From positions 1,858,001 through 1,922,000 of the forward strand of contig AP025689.1 in the NCBI GenBank assembly GCA_023168345.1: a stretch of DNA of 64,000 nt. The letters are read 5' to 3'. Positions 40,331-49,874 of this stretch are shown here, in pieces. Each line of letters starts with the position of its first letter. Positions within the stretch are counted from its first letter, which is position 1. The stretch is from Lysinibacillus sp. PLM2 (GTDB taxonomy: Bacteria > Bacillota > Bacilli > Bacillales_A > Planococcaceae). The position numbers and the translations under genes were made by a program. The notes under the pieces were generated by a model. The model saw only the letters and a list, made by a program, of their open reading frames with translations, made no database searches and was not told where the DNA came from.

Positions 40331-41164
40331 TTAAGTAAGACTAAAATGAACAATCGGGTCCAATTTGGACTGATTTAATAACCTTTGGAACTTATATTCA
40401 GGTATGGGCTTGCTAAAAAGATAGCCTTGAATTTCGTTACATTCTAATTTACATAAAAAATTGTATTGTGCTAAAGTTTCTACCCCTTCGGCAACAATAT
40501 TCAATTCTAATTCTTTTGCCATAAATATTAAGGATTTAATAATAACTTCAACATCTTTTTTATAATTAATTTGTTGTATAAAGGAGCTATCAATTTTAAT
40601 CGTATTAATAGGAAAATCTCTTATATGTGATAAGGATGAATAACCTGTTCCAAAATCGTCTAAGGCAACTTTTATTCCAGCTTCATTCAATTGATTTAAC
40701 GTATTAACAACTATCTTTTCATTATTTAATATAGAAGATTCCGTTATTTCAAGCTCGATATATTTAGGGTCCACATTATATTGCTTTAGAATACTGGTGA
40801 TAGTAGTAAAACAGTCGCTTCGTAAGAAACGCTGACCTACAATATTAACAGAAATAGGAATAAGCCGAAGCTGCATTCTTTCCCAATCCGCTAAATACTT
40901 ACATACCTCTTCTAATACCCAGTCACCAATGTCATTTATTAAGCCAATATCCTCTGCAATCGGTATAAATTCATTCGGTGATACAATTCCCAATATCGGA
41001 TGTTCCCATCGTAGAAGCGCCTCAGCACTTTTCAACTTATTTGTATTAGGATCCACACGTGGTTGAAGGTATACTTGCAATTCATTGTTTTTAAAAGCAT
41101 TGCGTAATTCTCGTTCAAGTTTATGATTTTCTTTTTTATTTCTATGAAAGAATGGAAAAGGCAT
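40331..41164 (-). CDS. Stand-alone EAL domain c-di-GMP phosphodiesterase
   Basis: 277 aa, essentially only an EAL domain with a short basic N-terminus (FHRNKKENHK). It hydrolyses c-di-GMP to pGpG. Catalytic residues are all present: E48 in AEALLRW, N107 in SVNIVGQRF, E142 in EITES, D169-D170 in ALDDFGTG, K190 in TIKIDSSF, E226 and E229 in EGVET, plus QGYLFSKP. The sequence is clearly related to the EAL part of the neighbouring REC-GGDEF-EAL-LuxR protein. The start follows AGGAGG. There are 250 bases to the operon downstream and 200 to the GGDEF gene upstream, so it is probably expressed separately. Confidence 0.93.
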   Translation of the reverse strand: MPFPFFHRNKKENHKLERELRNAFKNNELQVYLQPRVDPNTNKLKSAEALLRWEHPILGIVSPNEFIPIAEDIGLINDIGDWVLEEVCKYLADWERMQLRLIPISVNIVGQRFLRSDCFTTITSILKQYNVDPKYIELEITESSILNNEKIVVNTLNQLNEAGIKVALDDFGTGYSSLSHIRDFPINTIKIDSSFIQQINYKKDVEVIIKSLIFMAKELELNIVAEGVETLAQYNFLCKLECNEIQGYLFSKPIPEYKFQRLLNQSKLDPIVHFSLT

Positions 41165-41323
41165 ATATATTTCCTCCTATAAGAGTCCTTAGGGTATTCT
41201 ATTTATTTGAAAAGTTGTATTTAGCTGTCTGATAAAATTCTAGTTTTAGTGTAATGAGTATACGGATGGAAGTGTATCACCCCCTGTTCTTATTTAGATA
41301 GGAAGTGAGTACTATTTATTTGA

Positions 41324-41363
41324 AAAAACTACTGATATCCCTATGGGGGAATCAGTAGTTTTT
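41324..41363. terminator. Terminator after the PAS-GGDEF gene
   Basis: AAAAACTACTGAT (41324-41336) pairs perfectly with ATCAGTAGTTTTT (41351-41363), three bases after the stop codon on the minus strand. Confidence 0.85.
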
Positions 41364-41366
41364 ATG

Positions 41367-44144
41367 TTAGTGCATCGTGTAAGTATTACCTCCATGTTCT
41401 TTGGAGCGGTATAAATTATTATCTGCAATTTTAAATAATTCTTCCATATCTTTTGTAGTAGTTGGATAACAAGCGATACCGATACTAGCTGTAATAGTGA
41501 CTTCATGTCCGTTAATGTACATCGTTTCTTGGATGTTCTTTAATATTCGATCTGCGATTAATTTCACTTCTTCTAAATCTCTTACCTCTGGAATCACAAT
41601 GGTAAATTCGTCTCCACCAAATCTGGAGATAGTATCTTTACTTCTTAATGAATGTTGTAATCGATTTGCAAATTCTATAATTACCTTATCTCCGACATCA
41701 TGACCTAATGTATCATTTATATTTTTAAATTTATCACCATCTAACACCATCAAAGCTGTGAGTTCACCAGTTTTATCACTCGTTACCATAGCTTGTTGTA
41801 ATTGATGTTCAAAAAGCCTTCGATTCGGCAAACCTGTTAAATAATCATAAAAGGCCATTTTTTTTAATTTTGATTCCTTTTGTTTTAATTCGGATATATC
41901 ATCAGAAATGACCATTATTTTTTCAACTTCTCCTCTAGCATCAAGGAGCGGAACAAATTGTGAATCCAGCCATATTGCATTTCCCTCACGGTGCAAATGT
42001 CTTATTTCGATATCTATTGGTGCTTTCAGCTTTCGTACTTTTTCTAATACATCATCTAAAAGTTTTAAATCATCCTCGTGGATATTGCTATAAATAGATT
42101 TCCCCATTTCCATCCACAAAGGAATCCCAAGTATTTCTTCAATGGAAGATGAACAGTAGGTCACTTTCCCTTTTGGAGTTATGATTTTTACGATACTTTT
42201 TGAGTTTTCTGCAATAATACGGAATCTTTCTTCACTTTCCCTTAATGCTTGTTCAGATCTTAATTTTGTTGTAACATCTCTTAACATTATAATTGTTGAT
42301 TTTTTCCCTTTTTCTCGTATAGTGGCTGTCGTTGTTTCAGCATAGATGGTTTCATTTTCTAAATTAATGAATTTATAAATGGATGGGATTCCTTTACTAC
42401 TAGCTTGTGTAAGCCAGTTTTCTCTTTCACTTGGATGTAATATTTCTTTCATTGGCTTCCCTACAATAAAGCTTCGTTTTTTCAATTTTATTAAATGTTG
42501 AGCTGCTTTATTTAAGTACGTGATAAGTTCCCCATCGATAATGAATAAAGGTATCGGAGATGCATCTAGAAACTTCATGTACTTCATTTGATTTCTTGAT
42601 AGCTCATGAATTAGCTGTTTTTCATTTGTAATATCTTTATAAGTTGCGATAGCTAATGTTTTTCCTTGGTTTACGCGTCTATAAGTTGCTAATACATGAA
42701 TCGTTGAACCATCCTTACGTCTTCGGGATGTTTCAAATTGGATACACTCCTTCTCTTCTCGTAAATGACGCAAAAATTCGTTTGTTTGTATGATTTGTTT
42801 ATTCAAATAAATATCCGATAATGTAATTTTTTCGTTTTGATCATATAAAAACATGTTGTTGAATGCTTGATTTGTTTTCATGATTTCACCATTGTGTGCA
42901 ATCATGAAAATACCATCAGTTGAATATTCCCAGACTAATTCTAGTTCACTTTTAATTGTGTTGATATTTAATTCATTTTTCTTGCTTTCCGTTATATCTC
43001 TAAGAATATTTGTAATTGCAATAACTTCCCCAAATTCATCATAAATTGGTGAAAGTGTGATGCTAATATCTAACAATTCACCGCTTTTCTTTTGCCTTTT
43101 TACGTGTAGGTCCTTTACAATTTTCCCTTTAAAAGCTTCTTCAAATAAAGAATCTGAATCTTTTTTTAGCCAATCTGGGATTATTGGATTTTCCTGATCC
43201 AACACCTCTTCATCCGTATAATCAAAAATATTTGTAAATGCTTGGTTAACGATTTCAATTTTCTTATCAAGATTCATAATTATAATGGCATCGGAATTAA
43301 ATTTGATAAATGATTCGAGCTGGTTATTTGTTCTTTTAAGTTTTTCTAAAATTAATTTTTCTTTTGAAATATCCTTTGCGACACCATAAACGCCTATTAC
43401 ATCTTCATTAATATAAATGGGAACAAATTTCAACTCTATGGACAATTCATTGCCGTTTTTATGATAAACATTTGTTTCGAATTTTACAGTTTCCGATTCG
43501 ATGGCGGATAACAGATGCTTGGACAAGTTTGAAATTTCATTTTTAGGTAAAAAATGAACAATGTTTTTACCTATCAGTTCTAACGGTGTATACCCAATGA
43601 TGGCAGTTGTTGCCTCGTTTGATTCTAAAAAATAACCATCTGTATCTAACATAAAGATGCCATCTTCGTTTTGTTCAACGAGGGACATAAGTCTTTGGTC
43701 ATTTTTCTCTAGTAAGTCTTTTGAATGCTTTAATTCCGTTATTTTTTTAGAGTAATCAGTCACATCTCGAACAACTGTGACGATTAAAAAATGTTCTTTA
43801 AATTGAATAGGCGTAAGGACGGATTCGTATATTCGTAATTGATTATCCACTTCGACTTCATCATTAAAAGTTACGATTTTATTTTTTTTATAACATTTCT
43901 CATAATATCTCTTTAATAGATTCGCTTTTTCCTCTGATAATAGTTCAAAGATTGATTTTCCTATCATTGTTTCATCTACGCTTAGGTGTGATTTTCCTGC
44001 ATTATTTAAAAATAAATAAACATAATCATCATCTATTACTTCTAAGATATAAAATATATCTTTTACTGAATTAATTGCGCTCATTAATATACCTGATAAT
44101 TTACTAAAGTCTTCATAAATTGATTTTATAAAATCCTGTTTCAT
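41367..44144 (-). CDS. Six-PAS diguanylate cyclase
   Basis: 925 aa, without membrane helices. Six PAS-type sensor units occupy residues ~10-760 in ~120-residue steps. Their recognisable joints are VVRDVTDYS, GVAKDISKE, ILRDITESK, TYKDITNEK, MLRDVTTKL and VISDDISEL, the usual PAC ends. A GGDEF domain follows (~765-925): LTGLPNRRLFEHQL, LDGDKFKNINDTLGH with the metal aspartates intact, RSKD inhibitory site, and GGDEF at 843-847. It should make c-di-GMP in response to several cytosolic signals (redox, oxygen or small ligands). Cofactors cannot be read. It lies upstream of the stand-alone EAL gene, giving a make-and-break pair. Confidence 0.92.
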   Translation of the reverse strand: MKQDFIKSIYEDFSKLSGILMSAINSVKDIFYILEVIDDDYVYLFLNNAGKSHLSVDETMIGKSIFELLSEEKANLLKRYYEKCYKKNKIVTFNDEVEVDNQLRIYESVLTPIQFKEHFLIVTVVRDVTDYSKKITELKHSKDLLEKNDQRLMSLVEQNEDGIFMLDTDGYFLESNEATTAIIGYTPLELIGKNIVHFLPKNEISNLSKHLLSAIESETVKFETNVYHKNGNELSIELKFVPIYINEDVIGVYGVAKDISKEKLILEKLKRTNNQLESFIKFNSDAIIIMNLDKKIEIVNQAFTNIFDYTDEEVLDQENPIIPDWLKKDSDSLFEEAFKGKIVKDLHVKRQKKSGELLDISITLSPIYDEFGEVIAITNILRDITESKKNELNINTIKSELELVWEYSTDGIFMIAHNGEIMKTNQAFNNMFLYDQNEKITLSDIYLNKQIIQTNEFLRHLREEKECIQFETSRRRKDGSTIHVLATYRRVNQGKTLAIATYKDITNEKQLIHELSRNQMKYMKFLDASPIPLFIIDGELITYLNKAAQHLIKLKKRSFIVGKPMKEILHPSERENWLTQASSKGIPSIYKFINLENETIYAETTTATIREKGKKSTIIMLRDVTTKLRSEQALRESEERFRIIAENSKSIVKIITPKGKVTYCSSSIEEILGIPLWMEMGKSIYSNIHEDDLKLLDDVLEKVRKLKAPIDIEIRHLHREGNAIWLDSQFVPLLDARGEVEKIMVISDDISELKQKESKLKKMAFYDYLTGLPNRRLFEHQLQQAMVTSDKTGELTALMVLDGDKFKNINDTLGHDVGDKVIIEFANRLQHSLRSKDTISRFGGDEFTIVIPEVRDLEEVKLIADRILKNIQETMYINGHEVTITASIGIACYPTTTKDMEELFKIADNNLYRSKEHGGNTYTMH

Positions 44145-44286
44145 CTATTGATGCTCCGTTCGTTTATTGATATTTCTATTGGTGCTTATTAATATTAAAC
44201 AAACTTTGTAAAAGAAGTATCACCTTAACTTCTTATTTTTAATAGGAGTTAATTCCTATTTACAAAAAGAAAGAAGTAATCCAATT

Positions 44287-45186
44287 TTATAGGATTACTT
44301 CCTTTTCTTCTTTCATTAAAAATTCAGCTGATAATTCGTATCCGCGCATGTAATCAGGCGAACCAGGAAAATATTGCATGAAACCATGTATATTTCCATC
44401 AAATCGAATATGTTTAATATGTGTGCCTGCCGTTTTAATTTTCTCTGCGTATAACTCACCTTCATCACAAAAAGGATCATATTCTGCGGTAAAAATAAGT
44501 GTTTTAGGCATTTTACTTAAATAGTTTTTATCTGTTTGCAGCAACGATAAAGGTATTAAATTAGTCGTTAGCGGCATTAGCTTTAAAATATCTACACCGT
44601 ACTTTGCATTATACATTTTTCTTGAAAGATATTCACTTTTTTCAACCTCATTAGTAAAATCAATAATTGGATAAAACAATAATTGATTAGATAGGATAAA
44701 ATCCTTTGTTTGGATTGATTGGATAATGATTGATGTAGCTAAGCTTGCACCAATACTATCACCACAAATGGAAACGTTGTCATGGTCTCCTCCAAATTTA
44801 TGTGCATTTGAAGTAATCCACTTTAATGCAGCATAACTTCCATCGAAGGTAGCGCTTACGGATTTTTTTAATAATGGCGTATAATCTATGGAAATTACCT
44901 TATATCCAGAAAATGAAGCAAGCATTCGACAAGCGATGTCTGAAGATTCCCAATCTCCGCTTATAATTTCTCCACCATTTAGAAAGACTAACAATGAATA
45001 ATGAGGCATGTCCTTTGGTGTATAAATTCTTATTGGAAGATGAAGTGAGGCGAAATCGATTTGCTGATCTTCGATTTGAAATACATCCGGCCTTCTTTCG
45101 TTAGGAGGACTTTCGGAGTGAATTCCATTTGTTCTGTCGTCAGAAAATTGCTCAAAATGTTGCAATATATACGAATGAATGGGCAT
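44287..45186 (-). CDS. Alpha/beta hydrolase, HSL-like esterase family
   Basis: 299 aa. The nucleophile elbow is CGDSIGAS (Ser144), the acid is Asp237 in AEYDPFCDEG, and the base is His267 in NIHGFMQYF, which is the layout of the hormone-sensitive-lipase group (alpha/beta hydrolase fold-3). The oxyanion motif, normally HGGG, reads LNGGEIISGD (70-72), so the leading His is Asn and the third Gly is Glu. Activity may differ from ordinary esterases. No signal peptide. Start ATG follows AAAGGAG. It may share a transcript with neither neighbour: a terminator separates it from the small gene upstream. Confidence 0.85.
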   Translation of the reverse strand: MPIHSYILQHFEQFSDDRTNGIHSESPPNERRPDVFQIEDQQIDFASLHLPIRIYTPKDMPHYSLLVFLNGGEIISGDWESSDIACRMLASFSGYKVISIDYTPLLKKSVSATFDGSYAALKWITSNAHKFGGDHDNVSICGDSIGASLATSIIIQSIQTKDFILSNQLLFYPIIDFTNEVEKSEYLSRKMYNAKYGVDILKLMPLTTNLIPLSLLQTDKNYLSKMPKTLIFTAEYDPFCDEGELYAEKIKTAGTHIKHIRFDGNIHGFMQYFPGSPDYMRGYELSAEFLMKEEKEVIL

Positions 45187-45215
45187 AAAATTCTCCTTTC
45201 TTTTGGTTTAAAAAA

Positions 45216-45243
45216 ACTGCATCTCAAAAACGAGAGATGCAGT
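45216..45243 (-). terminator. Terminator after the small SASP-like gene
   Basis: ACTGCATCTC and GAGATGCAGT form a 10-bp stem; on the minus strand seven T follow. It lies 13 bases after the stop at 45256. Confidence 0.85.
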
Positions 45244-45255
45244 CCGAGTTTTTGT

Positions 45256-45447
45256 TTAATGATGATGTAATTTGTTTTTAATCTCATTGGTGTCTGTATC
45301 ACTAAATTTGGATGTACCTTTCCCACCCGTTTTAGCTAATAATTCATAAACCTCATTATAAGACAGACCAGATTGGGCGTTTAGTTTCTTGACTTCATCA
45401 ATGTTCGTACCTGCAACAGTAAATTGTTCATTATCATTTTGTTTCAT
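45256..45447 (-). CDS. Small hydrophilic protein, possibly gamma-type SASP-like
   Basis: 63 aa, hydrophilic and without cysteine or tryptophan. It contains AGTNIDEVKKLNAQSG and later FSDTDTNEIKNKLHHH. The T-(N/D)-x-x-(E)-(V/I)-K-x-(L/N)-N pattern, seen twice, resembles the repeated unit of gamma-type small acid-soluble spore proteins, which act as amino-acid stores in spores. The middle part LSYNEVYELLAKTGGKGT is not typical, so this is a suggestion only. Start ATG follows GGAGG (GCTTGGAGGAAAACC). Its own terminator lies downstream, so it is a monocistronic unit. Confidence 0.6.
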   Translation of the reverse strand: MKQNDNEQFTVAGTNIDEVKKLNAQSGLSYNEVYELLAKTGGKGTSKFSDTDTNEIKNKLHHH

Positions 45448-45580
45448 TGGTTTTCCTCCAAGCGGATTCTGAGTTTATTTTGCTTCAAATGAAGTAAATT
45501 ATTTATGGTACTTGCCTTAACGAATGACTATAATTACCATTTTGTGATGAATAGCATGTAATAAAAATGAAAAAAATAAA

Positions 45581-45606
45581 ACACCAAGCTGTTAAAAGCT
45601 TGGTGT
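45581..45606 (-). terminator. Terminator at the 3' end of the CapA-like gene
   Basis: ACACCAAGCT and AGCTTGGTGT form a perfect 10-bp stem whose loop holds the stop codon; on the minus strand a T-rich run follows. Confidence 0.8.
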
Positions 45607-46788
45607 GTTGTTATTCATGGACGTAATATCTTCAACAAATTTAATTTCTGGAACAAATTGAGACAAATGATCTTGCATTTCTTTATAAATGTACTGGGAA
45701 TTAGCTAAGTCATCCTCCGTCAATTGGTACATAGGAATAATTTCGTAATCTCTCCAATTTGTAAATTTGACATATGTTAATAATGATTTAGGGTTTCCTA
45801 CCTCTATTAATACATTTTCTGTTCCATTTTTATCAAAAGTAACTGTTTTTGTTACATCAAGTTGTAAAATGACACCAATTTGTCTATATAATTCATCTTG
45901 AGCTGATATAAAGTTACCTAATGAATGAGCGACAAAGGTTTTATTACCGTTTATACCATCATACCATTTCGCTGGCTGTAATACATGAGGGTGATGGGCA
46001 AAGATAATATGAGCCCCACTATCTGAAGCCAATTGTGCAATATGTTCTTGATAATCGTTAAACATTCGTGAATATTCATTTCCTAAGTGAAGATTTACGA
46101 TGACGACATCAGACATACTTTTTGCTTTTATAATATCCTCTTCCAATTTCTCCTCATCAATATAATTCACTAAATATTCTTTACCTTCAGGGGTTATTAA
46201 TCCATTTGTTCCGTAGGTATACCCTAAAAAAGAAAATACGATATTATTTACAGTTAATGTTTTGATTGTTTCAGAGTCTTCTTTACTTGCTGCTGCACCA
46301 ACATATGTCACACCAAGGCTATTCCAATAGTTGGTCGCATTAATGATCGCTTCTTCTCCACGGTCTAATGTATGATTATTTGCCATTGTAACGACATCAA
46401 TTCCTGCTTCTTTTAATGCATCAGCTACCTCATAAGGACTATTAAATTGAGGATAACTGGATAAGCCAAGTTCTTGTCCGCCGATAATACTTTCGGAATT
46501 AGCAATCGTAATATCAGCGCTTTCTAAATAAGGTTTTACTCTTTCAAACATTTTTGTGAAATCAAACTTATCTTTTTCGACGAGTGCGTCTTCATAAACA
46601 GAATTATGAATTAAAATATCACCAATGGATGATACGGATGCTGTATATATTTCTGGCTCTTTTGGTACAATTTCCTCTTCTTCCGTTTTATCTACTTCTA
46701 TATCTGAATTTGGGTTTTGATGTTCTGGTTCAATCGTATTACATGATGTTATGAAGAAAAGTAGAAGAATCGCTAAAAACTTTCTTAT
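45592..46788 (-). CDS. CapA-like metallophosphatase-fold lipoprotein with apparent ATA start
   Basis: 398 aa if read from an ATA codon at 46788-46786. That reading begins (M)RKFLAILLLFFITSCN, a textbook lipoprotein signal with lipobox Cys17, and AAGGAG lies 10 bases before the ATA. The CapA domain follows: SSIGDILIHNSVYEDAL, NSESIIGGQELG, DVVTMANNHTLDRGEEAI, VIVNLHLGNEYS, HIIFAHHPHVLQPAKWYDG. No ATG, GTG or TTG is in frame upstream of the Met at 46551. Starting there would remove the export signal and the metal-binding GDILIH motif. CapA proteins take part in poly-gamma-glutamate export or related envelope functions. No capB or capC is adjacent. The start codon may be mutated, non-canonical or a sequence error. 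Confidence 0.8.
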   Translation of the reverse strand: MRKFLAILLLFFITSCNTIEPEHQNPNSDIEVDKTEEEEIVPKEPEIYTASVSSIGDILIHNSVYEDALVEKDKFDFTKMFERVKPYLESADITIANSESIIGGQELGLSSYPQFNSPYEVADALKEAGIDVVTMANNHTLDRGEEAIINATNYWNSLGVTYVGAAASKEDSETIKTLTVNNIVFSFLGYTYGTNGLITPEGKEYLVNYIDEEKLEEDIIKAKSMSDVVIVNLHLGNEYSRMFNDYQEHIAQLASDSGAHIIFAHHPHVLQPAKWYDGINGNKTFVAHSLGNFISAQDELYRQIGVILQLDVTKTVTFDKNGTENVLIEVGNPKSLLTYVKFTNWRDYEIIPMYQLTEDDLANSQYIYKEMQDHLSQFVPEIKFVEDITSMNNNTPSF

Positions 46789-47004
46789 AGTACTTTCACT
46801 CCTTAATATTGAATAGCTTTTATATATAGTATTATACCAAACTTACATATTATTTAAATCTATTTATTGCTATTAATCTCTAGATATGGAAATTAAATTA
46901 TTGGCAGTTAGTTTACGGGGGTTTGTAATATTAGGCCTTTGTGCCACTATCACAAACTATTTTTCTCCTCATATTCTAAAGGAAAAACAACTAGGGGGGA
47001 GAAT

Positions 47005-48396
47005 ATGCTAGTCGAGTTAACGGCTCTTCATTGGATTTATGTACTTTTTATCGTATTAATTATTGGGTTTATGGTAATGCGTCGAGATACAACTCTTATT
47101 TCAACGTTAGGAATTTTTCTTATTGCTATTGTCGCAACAGCAGATTTTACTGCTTCGGTCAGCGGTGTGTTTAAAAGCTTTGTATTTGCAACGACCGAAC
47201 TGCTTTCTACAATACTAATTATTTGTATAATTGTCGCGATGAGTAAAGTGCTGCAAAAGACCGGGATTAATGAAGTAATGGTGACCCCATTTACAAAGAT
47301 TTTTAAATCACCTGGCCTAGCGTTTTGGACAATTGGGATATTGATGATGGTCATTTCTTGGTTTTTCTGGCCATCTCCAGCAGTAGCGCTTTTAGGTGCT
47401 GTTATGCTTCCAGTAGCAATACGCGCAGGTCTCCCTGCGTTAGGCGTTGCGATGGCGATGAACTTATTTGGTCATGGAATTGCCCTTTCAAGTGATTTTA
47501 TCATTCAAGGTGCCCCAAAATTAACTGCTGATGCTGCTGGAATCCCGGTTACAGATGTCGTAATGGCAAGTATTCCTTTAGTAATTGTTATGGGGGCTGT
47601 TACAACACTTGTTGCATTTATCCTACTAAAAAGGGAAATGAAGCGTGGTTCCATGGAAATGGTCGGAACATTTGATGGTGAACACGTAGAAGAAAAACCA
47701 GAAGATTTATTATCATTAAGACAAAAACAAATATTTGCCGTACTAATTCCAGTTGCGTTTATACTTGATGTAGTTGCGATGGCAGTCTTTAATTTATCTG
47801 GAGGCGACGCAACGGCAATTGTTGGTGGTACAGCAATACTTATTTTATTAATATTGTCAATGTTTGCTTATAAAAACGGTGGATTAGAAAAAACAACTAG
47901 CCATCTTATTGAAGGATTTCAATTTGGTTTTAAAGTGTTCGGGCCAGTGATCCCTATTGCGGCCTTTTTCTATATGGGAGATGCTGGATTTACTACAATA
48001 ATTGGAGATTTTTTACCAACTGATTCACAAGGTATTGTCAATGATCTTGGTATCGCATTAGCCTCAGTTGTACCACTTACAAGCGAAATAGCTGCGATTA
48101 CATTAACAGGAGTAGGAGCTATTACAGGTTTGGATGGCTCAGGTTTTTCAGGTATAACTTTAGCAGGTTCTATTGCGAACTTGTTTGGAACAGCAATTGA
48201 AAGTGGAACAGCAACTTTAACAGCACTTGGTCAAATTGCTGCGATTTGGGTTGGTGGTGGTACACTCGTTCCTTGGGCATTAATCCCAGCAGCAGCTATT
48301 TGTAATGTTAGTCCATTTGAATTAGCAAGAAGAAATTTGATTCCTGTTGTTGTTGGTTTAATTGTTACAACAATTGTCGCGATGTTCATCATTTAA
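47005..48396 (+). CDS. Polytopic transporter, carboxylate/anion type
   Basis: 463 aa with 11-12 helices. It resembles the ion-transporter superfamily (DcuC/C4-dicarboxylate-like): VMRRDTTLISTLGIFLIAIV, then IICIIVAMSKVLQKTGINEV, SPAVALLGAVMLPVAIRAGL, LFGHGIALSSDFIIQGAPKL and, in the second half, GVGAITGLDGSGFSG and LGQIAAIWVGGGTLVPWALI. The two halves carry similar G-rich re-entrant-like segments. Substrate not readable. ATG 47005 follows GGGGGGAG; a longer frame to 46939 includes that site. Divergent from the CapA-like gene; a strong terminator follows. Confidence 0.75.
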   Translation: MLVELTALHWIYVLFIVLIIGFMVMRRDTTLISTLGIFLIAIVATADFTASVSGVFKSFVFATTELLSTILIICIIVAMSKVLQKTGINEVMVTPFTKIFKSPGLAFWTIGILMMVISWFFWPSPAVALLGAVMLPVAIRAGLPALGVAMAMNLFGHGIALSSDFIIQGAPKLTADAAGIPVTDVVMASIPLVIVMGAVTTLVAFILLKREMKRGSMEMVGTFDGEHVEEKPEDLLSLRQKQIFAVLIPVAFILDVVAMAVFNLSGGDATAIVGGTAILILLILSMFAYKNGGLEKTTSHLIEGFQFGFKVFGPVIPIAAFFYMGDAGFTTIIGDFLPTDSQGIVNDLGIALASVVPLTSEIAAITLTGVGAITGLDGSGFSGITLAGSIANLFGTAIESGTATLTALGQIAAIWVGGGTLVPWALIPAAAICNVSPFELARRNLIPVVVGLIVTTIVAMFII

Positions 48397-48398
48397 AA

Positions 48399-48446
48399 AC
48401 AAAAGATAGTGAGAGGAATTTACACTCACTATCTTTTGTTTGTTTT
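48399..48446 (+). terminator. Terminator of the transporter gene
   Basis: ACAAAAGATAGTGAG (48399-48413) pairs perfectly with CTCACTATCTTTTGT (48425-48439), a 15-bp stem followed by T-rich sequence. Confidence 0.88.
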
Positions 48447-48507
48447 TCAATTCGGCAATTGGATCAAACAAAAGAATGTATAGAGTAAAGACATAATAGT
48501 TGCCTCT

Positions 48508-49692
48508 TTACAAGATTAAGCTATTTTCCAATAAAACTGCAATGCCTTGCCCGCCTCCAATACATAAAGAAGCAATTCCGTACTTCTTATTTTGTAATTG
48601 AAGTTCTTTTGCAAGTGAATAAGTGATCCGTGCGCCACTTGCTCCAACGGGATGTCCTAACGCTATTGCCCCACCATTAACGTTTATTTTGTCTTGATCT
48701 AATTGAAGCTCCTTTATAACAGCTAAGCTTTGGGCCGCAAAAGCTTCATTCAATTCAAATAAATCGATATCGTCTAATGTAAGATTTGATTTGTTTAATA
48801 CTTTTTGTATAGCTGGAACTGGACCTATTCCCATTATATTTGGGTCTACTCCTGCTACTGCCCATGCAACAATTTTGGATAGCGGTTTTAAATTGTATTG
48901 ACGAACAGCCTCTTCAGAAGCGACGACAACTGCTGCAGCTCCATCATTAATACCACTAGCATTTCCCGCTGTCACTGTTCCATCTTTTAAAAAGGCAGGT
49001 TTTAATGAACTCATTTTTTCAATATCGATATTTGAACGAACATGCTCATCCTTTTCAGCAACAATTTCCTGTCCCTTTGCATTTTTCGTCACGACGGGTA
49101 CAATCTCTTTTGAAAAACGCCCTGATTCCATCGCCTTCATCGCTTTCATGTGAGAATGAAGAGCAAATTCGTCCTGCTCCTCCCTAGTAATTTGATATTG
49201 TTTTGCAAGATTTTCTGCTGTAATACCCATTCCACATCCAATGTATTCATCTGTTAATGTCCCCCAAAGCATATCATCAATTTCCGGTGCTTTGTTCGGA
49301 TTACTAAAACGAGTCCCTCTTAAAACATGAGGAGCTCGTGACATATTTTCTGTGCCACCAGCTACGATGATATTGGCATCACCTAATAATATTGATTGCG
49401 CCCCACATAAAATTGCCTGTAATCCAGACCCACAAAGACGATTAACAGTTAAAGCAGATGACTTTTGAGGTAAACCACTTTTCAACCCGATATGACGAGC
49501 TAAATAAGCGGAATTTTTATGAGTATGAATGATATTTCCAAAAATAATCTCATCAATGTTTTCTGTGTTAACGCTGCTTCTTCTAATTGCTTCTTTTGTT
49601 ACACTAACCCCTAAATTAACATCCTCTGTGTTTAAAAATGAACCTCCAAAACTTCCAAAGGCAGTTCTGCTACCTTCAATAATATAAACCAT
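48508..49692 (-). CDS. Acetyl-CoA acetyltransferase (thiolase)
   Basis: 394 aa, normal thiolase length. Nucleophile Cys in [13 protein letters not shown] (~Cys88), then [54 protein letters not shown] with the catalytic His, and the second Cys in [10 protein letters not shown]. It joins two acetyl-CoA or cleaves 3-ketoacyl-CoA in fatty acid, butanoate or ketone-body metabolism. The sequence is closest in style to AtoB/PhaA/MmgA-type enzymes. It stands alone, so its direction is not clear. A link to the HMG-CoA reductase 43 kb away is conceivable but unsupported. Confidence 0.93.
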   Translation of the reverse strand: MVYIIEGSRTAFGSFGGSFLNTEDVNLGVSVTKEAIRRSSVNTENIDEIIFGNIIHTHKNSAYLARHIGLKSGLPQKSSALTVNRLCGSGLQAILCGAQSILLGDANIIVAGGTENMSRAPHVLRGTRFSNPNKAPEIDDMLWGTLTDEYIGCGMGITAENLAKQYQITREEQDEFALHSHMKAMKAMESGRFSKEIVPVVTKNAKGQEIVAEKDEHVRSNIDIEKMSSLKPAFLKDGTVTAGNASGINDGAAAVVVASEEAVRQYNLKPLSKIVAWAVAGVDPNIMGIGPVPAIQKVLNKSNLTLDDIDLFELNEAFAAQSLAVIKELQLDQDKINVNGGAIALGHPVGASGARITYSLAKELQLQNKKYGIASLCIGGGQGIAVLLENSLIL

Positions 49693-49809
49693 AATATTCC
49701 CCCTTCTAAAATCCCCTTTATGTCATTATATTCTAAATTTACTAACTAAAGATATATTTACTCTCGAAAGTGTTGTTAATTCATAGTTTTTTAATTCCTA
49801 TAAAGAAAA

Positions 49810-49853
49810 AGACTGCAAACAACCTCAAAATTCTTTGAAGTTGTCTACAGTCT
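49810..49853 (-). terminator. Terminator after the MBL-fold gene
   Basis: AGACTG (49810-49815) pairs with CAGTCT (49848-49853), continuing inside with ACAAC/GTTGT and TCAAA/TTTGA; on the minus strand a T run follows. Confidence 0.75.
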
Positions 49854-49874
49854 AAGGTGTCTTTAGAAGACAGC

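Noticed and set aside
46551-46551. ATG at 46551 as the start of the CapA-like gene
   Set aside because: It would drop the lipoprotein signal and the GDILIH metal motif, both clearly encoded in frame upstream.
48508-49692. Thiolase as a member of a mevalonate pathway with mvaA
   Set aside because: It is 43 kb away, monocistronic and of a general type; HMG-CoA synthase and the kinases are absent from the window.
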